Positions 60,974 through 64,000 of a stretch of DNA of 64,000 nt are shown here, piece after piece (the stretch's first letter is position 1; every line of letters starts with the position of its first letter). The stretch spans positions 51,401 to 115,400 of the forward strand of contig CABUNG010000004.1 of the NCBI GenBank assembly GCA_902492895.1. Reading direction: 5' to 3'. The notes under the pieces are model-generated. The model had not been told where the DNA came from. It made no database searches and saw only the letters and a program-made list of their open reading frames with translations. This DNA is from an uncultured Oscillospiraceae bacterium (GTDB lineage Bacteria; Bacillota; Clostridia; Oscillospirales; Acutalibacteraceae). A program made the translations under genes and the position numbers.

Positions 60974-62161
60974 TCAAGGGCGGAGCGAGAGACTGCGCAG
61001 ACGCGCCACCGCTTCCCGGGTCTGCTCTCGATCCCCGAATGCGGTCAGGCGAAAATACCCCTCGCCGTTTTTCCCGAAACCCGCCCCGGGTGTGCCCACG
61101 ACCTGCGCGTTTTCGAGCAGATAGTCGAAAAATGCCCACGAATCCAAGCCGTTTGGACAGGCCATCCAAATGTAAGGCGAATTCACGCCGCCCGTATACC
61201 AGATGCCCATATCCGCAAGCGCATCGGCGATCAGACGGGCGTTTTCCCGATAATAGGCGATATTCTCCGCCGTCTGCCGCCGGCCTTCCGGGCTGAAAAC
61301 CGCCGCGGCGCCCCGCTGCACGATATACGGCACGCCGTTGAACTTGGTCGTCTGACGGCGCAGCCACATCTGTCGCAGGCTCAGCCCGTCCGCTTCCAGC
61401 TCGGACGGCACCACCGTCCAGCCGCAGCGGGTACCGGTGAAACCGGCTGTCTTGGAAAAGGAGCAGAACTCGATGGCGCAGTGCTTGGCCCCCTCCAGCT
61501 CGTAGATACTGCGAGGCCGGGACGCATCCGTTACAAATGCCTCATAGGCGGCGTCAAAAAGGATCAATGCCTTCCGTTCGCGCGCGTAATCCACCCAGCT
61601 CTGCAGCTGATCCCGTGAGTAGACGGCGCCCGTGGGATTGTTCGGCGAGCACAGATAGATCAGATCCGCGTCGGTCCGTTCATCCGGCATGGGCAGAAAG
61701 CCGTTTTCCCGAACGGCCCGGAGATACCGCACCGAACGGCCGGCCATGATATTCGTATCCACGTAGACCGGATAGACCGGATCGGGAATGAGCACCGTAT
61801 TGCCGGTATCGAACAGATCCAAGATATTGCCGAGATCGCTTTTCGCGCCGTCGCTGACAAAGATATCGTGCGGATCGAGGTCGATCCCCCGCTCCCCGTA
61901 ATAATCCCGGATCGCCTCCCGCAGAAACGCATAGCCCTGCTCCGGCCCATATCCGCGGAAGGTTTCCTTCTCCCCCATTTCCGCGACCGCCGCCGCGAGC
62001 GCCTCCAACACAGCCGGAGAAAGCGGCCTTGTCACGTCGCCGATGCCCAAACGGATGACGTCCGCTTCCGGATGCGCCTCCTTATAGGCCGACACGCGCG
62101 CGGCAATGGTCGAAAATAAATAGCTGTCCTCCAGATCCGCATAATGCCGATTGATATGCAT
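60974..62161 (-). CDS. dapL: LL-diaminopimelate aminotransferase
   Basis: A 395-residue PLP aminotransferase converting tetrahydrodipicolinate directly to LL-diaminopimelate. N-terminal NRHYADLEDSYLFSTIAARV and VIRLGIGDVTRPL are typical of DapL. The PLP Lys lies in SFSKTAGFTGTRCGW near residue 235, and the C-terminal Arg in GYFRLTAFG binds carboxylate. The substrate strand has VSDGAKSDLGNI. It follows the carB-dapF gene by 14 bases, so the next enzyme of the lysine pathway (the epimerase) is in the same operon. Confidence 0.96.
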   Translation of the reverse strand: MHINRHYADLEDSYLFSTIAARVSAYKEAHPEADVIRLGIGDVTRPLSPAVLEALAAAVAEMGEKETFRGYGPEQGYAFLREAIRDYYGERGIDLDPHDIFVSDGAKSDLGNILDLFDTGNTVLIPDPVYPVYVDTNIMAGRSVRYLRAVRENGFLPMPDERTDADLIYLCSPNNPTGAVYSRDQLQSWVDYARERKALILFDAAYEAFVTDASRPRSIYELEGAKHCAIEFCSFSKTAGFTGTRCGWTVVPSELEADGLSLRQMWLRRQTTKFNGVPYIVQRGAAAVFSPEGRRQTAENIAYYRENARLIADALADMGIWYTGGVNSPYIWMACPNGLDSWAFFDYLLENAQVVGTPGAGFGKNGEGYFRLTAFGDREQTREAVARLRSLSLRP

Positions 62162-62175
62162 AGCCGAATCCTCCT

Positions 62176-64000
62176 TTAAATCTCCACGATGCCCTCAAAC
62201 ACCGTGCGGGCGCCCCCGGTCAGGGTGACGGTCTCATCCGTGACGCGGATCACCAAATCCCCGCCGCGCAGTTTCACGGTGATATCGGTATTCTTGTCGC
62301 AGTATCCGTTTTCCACCGCCGCCACTGCTGCGGCGCAGGCGCCGGTCCCGCAGGCCCAGGTTTCCCCGCTGCCCCGCTCCCACACCCGCATTTTCAGGGT
62401 ATGGCGGTCGATGACCTGGATAAACTCGGTATTCACCCGCTCGGGAAAGAGCGGATCGTTTTCAAAACGCGGGCCGATCCGTTCGAGATCGAGGGCGTCC
62501 GGATTTCCGCCGAACACGACACAGTGGGGATTGCCCATGGATACGCAGGTGATCGCGTGCTCTTCCCCGGCGATAGTCACCGGGCGGCCCACCACCTTGT
62601 CCCCGGACAGCTTCACCGGAATCAGAGGCGGCCGCAGTTCAGCCGGCCCCATATCCACCGTCGCCAGCCGGACCTCGCCGTTTATCTTGTGCAGCTGGAG
62701 CGTTTTGATGCCCGACAGCGTTTCAATGGTCAGCGTGAGCTTCGGAACGATGCCGTGATCGACCAGATATTTGCCCACGCAGCGAATCGCATTGCCGCAC
62801 ATCCGTCCTTCGCTGCCGTCGAGGTTGAACATCCGCATGCGGGCGTCGGCCACATCGGAGGGCAGGATCAGGACCACGCCGTCCCCGCCGATGCCCTGAT
62901 GCCGGTCGGACAGGCGGACACTGAGCCCCTCCGGATTCTCGATTTCCAGATCCATGCAGTCGAAATAAATATAATCGTTTCCGCATCCCTCCATCTTGGC
63001 AAAGGGATGGCGGCGGCGCTCCTTACGCATGTGGTTCAGATTGACAAGCTCGGTGCTGTGGACGGAATACCGGCTGCGCAGGCTGTCCGCCACGGCGTTT
63101 GCGGTATCGATCGAGGTCAGGCAGGGGATGCTCCGTTCGACCGCCTTGCGGCGGATTTTGACATCGTCCATGGTCGGGATCCGGCCTTTAGAGGAGGTGG
63201 AAATGACGATCTGAACCCGCCCGCTTTCCAGCAGCGTGAGGGGATTCCGGTCGGACTCGTGGACCTTGGCTATCTCCTCGACCTCCAGGCCGCCCTCCCG
63301 GATCACCCGGGCGGTGCCGGCCGTCGCGTACAGCGAAAACCCGAGTTCCCGGAATTTTTTAGCCGTATCCACGATTTCCACCTTATCGCTGTCCCGGACG
63401 GTCAGCAGGACGCCGCCTTTCCGTTCCAAGCGGTATCCGGCCGCGAGAAGGCCCTTATACAGCGCCTCATCCAGCGTGTCCGCGATGCCCAGCACCTCTC
63501 CTGTCGACTTCATTTCGGGACCGAGATGGGTATCCACGTTGGTGAGCTTTTCAAACGAGAAAACCGGCACCTTCACCGCCACGTAGGGTGGCGGCGGATA
63601 GAGCCCCGTGCCGTAGTCCATATCGATCAGCTTCTCCCCCAGCATGCAGCGGGTGGCCAGATCCACCATCGGCACCCCCGTGACCTTGCTGATGTAGGGC
63701 ACGGTCCGGGAGGAGCGGGGATTGACCTCGATGACGTACAGCTCTTCCTCGTAGATCAGATACTGGATATTGATGAGGCCCTTGGTTTTCAGGGCCGCCG
63801 CCAGCCGCCGCGAGCAATCGACAATGGTGTCCACGAAATCGTCCTGCAGGTTCCAGGCCGGATAGACCGCGATCGAGTCCCCGGAATGCACGCCGGTCCG
63901 TTCGATGTGTTCCATAATGCCGGGGATGAGGATCTCCTCCCCGTCGCAGATGGCGTCGATCTCCAATTCCTTGCCCATGAGATACTTGTCGATGAGGATC
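62176..64000 (-). CDS. Fusion of carbamoyl-phosphate synthase large subunit (C-terminal part) and diaminopimelate epimerase, partial
   Basis: One uninterrupted frame runs in from the window edge. The first part is CarB: ILIDKYLMGKELEIDAICDG, the end of the second ATP-grasp (YVIEVNPRSSRTVPYISKVTGVPM), then the MGS-type regulatory domain (GFSLYATAGTARVIREGGL, ISTSSKGRIPTMDDVKIRR). After SVHSTELVNLNHMRKERRRHP, with no stop, the frame becomes DapF: FAKMEGCGNDYIYFDCM, RMCGNAIRCVGKYL with one catalytic Cys and WACGTGACAAAVAA with the other. The DapF part is full length (about 280 residues) but lacks its own clear start. The 5' end lies outside the window. It is the upstream member of the dapL operon. 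Confidence 0.92.
   Translation of the reverse strand, partial: ILIDKYLMGKELEIDAICDGEEILIPGIMEHIERTGVHSGDSIAVYPAWNLQDDFVDTIVDCSRRLAAALKTKGLINIQYLIYEEELYVIEVNPRSSRTVPYISKVTGVPMVDLATRCMLGEKLIDMDYGTGLYPPPPYVAVKVPVFSFEKLTNVDTHLGPEMKSTGEVLGIADTLDEALYKGLLAAGYRLERKGGVLLTVRDSDKVEIVDTAKKFRELGFSLYATAGTARVIREGGLEVEEIAKVHESDRNPLTLLESGRVQIVISTSSKGRIPTMDDVKIRRKAVERSIPCLTSIDTANAVADSLRSRYSVHSTELVNLNHMRKERRRHPFAKMEGCGNDYIYFDCMDLEIENPEGLSVRLSDRHQGIGGDGVVLILPSDVADARMRMFNLDGSEGRMCGNAIRCVGKYLVDHGIVPKLTLTIETLSGIKTLQLHKINGEVRLATVDMGPAELRPPLIPVKLSGDKVVGRPVTIAGEEHAITCVSMGNPHCVVFGGNPDALDLERIGPRFENDPLFPERVNTEFIQVIDRHTLKMRVWERGSGETWACGTGACAAAVAAVENGYCDKNTDITVKLRGGDLVIRVTDETVTLTGGARTVFEGIVEI

Overview
The window is about 64 kb of a moderately GC-rich Gram-positive chromosome, most likely a member of the Clostridia (Oscillospirales-like). 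The pointers are strong AGGAGG ribosome sites, consensus sigma-A promoters, an alaS T-box, NrdR, an intramembrane-sensing kinase next to an FtsX-type ABC exporter, LL-diaminopimelate aminotransferase (DapL), and Ku plus ATP-dependent ligase. This placement is an inference from gene content; there is no rRNA in the window.

Region 1 (0.2-30.8 kb) is mostly housekeeping. It runs from a MerR regulator and a HAD phosphatase through an exonuclease, a HIT protein, T-box-controlled alaS, a class B penicillin-binding protein, MltG and folate/thymidylate genes (formyl-THF cyclo-ligase, thymidylate kinase, ThyX) to ComEA. Next come a two-component system with a Bce/FtsX-like ABC exporter, putP, rarA, an esterase, glyA, two DNA-repair glycosylases (a deoxyinosine/uracil-type enzyme and Nth) and nrdR. 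A small decayed gene lies at 28.2-28.5 kb.

Region 2 (30.8-34.1 kb) carries a candidate large structured RNA of about 660 nt on the minus strand with its own consensus promoter. It is followed by a DUF1292 gene, a probable 6S RNA, and an overlapping ligase-Ku pair for non-homologous end joining.

Region 3 (34.1-39.4 kb) is accessory. A secreted modular protein (N-terminal DNRLRE-type module, ricin-like lectin, AT-rich cysteine/histidine C-terminal domain) is followed by a membrane-anchored protein. A displaced fragment of the same lectin module, joined to a different C-terminal domain and frameshifted, comes next, and then a lipoprotein. This is the layout of a polymorphic-toxin-like locus with an orphan cassette.

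Region 4 (39.4-53.8 kb) holds initiator tRNA-Met, a surface protein, a Crp/Fnr regulator with a palindromic operator, a sulfonate/nitrate-type ABC importer whose binding-protein gene is frameshifted, and an ECF-like sigma factor with a very long C-terminal extension. A heterodimeric ABC exporter, a histidine phosphatase, an XRE regulator, a membrane protein and a protein of unrecognised role (possibly BtrH-like) complete it.

Region 5 (53.9-60.2 kb) is a second accessory island. It has a small toxin-like gene with three tandem immunity-like genes separated by fossils of a toxin 3' end, a degenerate coiled-coil gene with its own promoter, two paralogous membrane-anchored proteins, and two secreted proteins each broken by a single frameshift. 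Most frameshifts in the window fall in accessory regions 3 and 5, which suggests real decay or module shuffling rather than random sequencing error.

Region 6 (60.7-64 kb) returns to core functions: tRNA-Lys, dapL, and an apparently in-frame fusion of the end of carB (carbamoyl-phosphate synthase large subunit) to dapF (diaminopimelate epimerase), which runs off the window edge.
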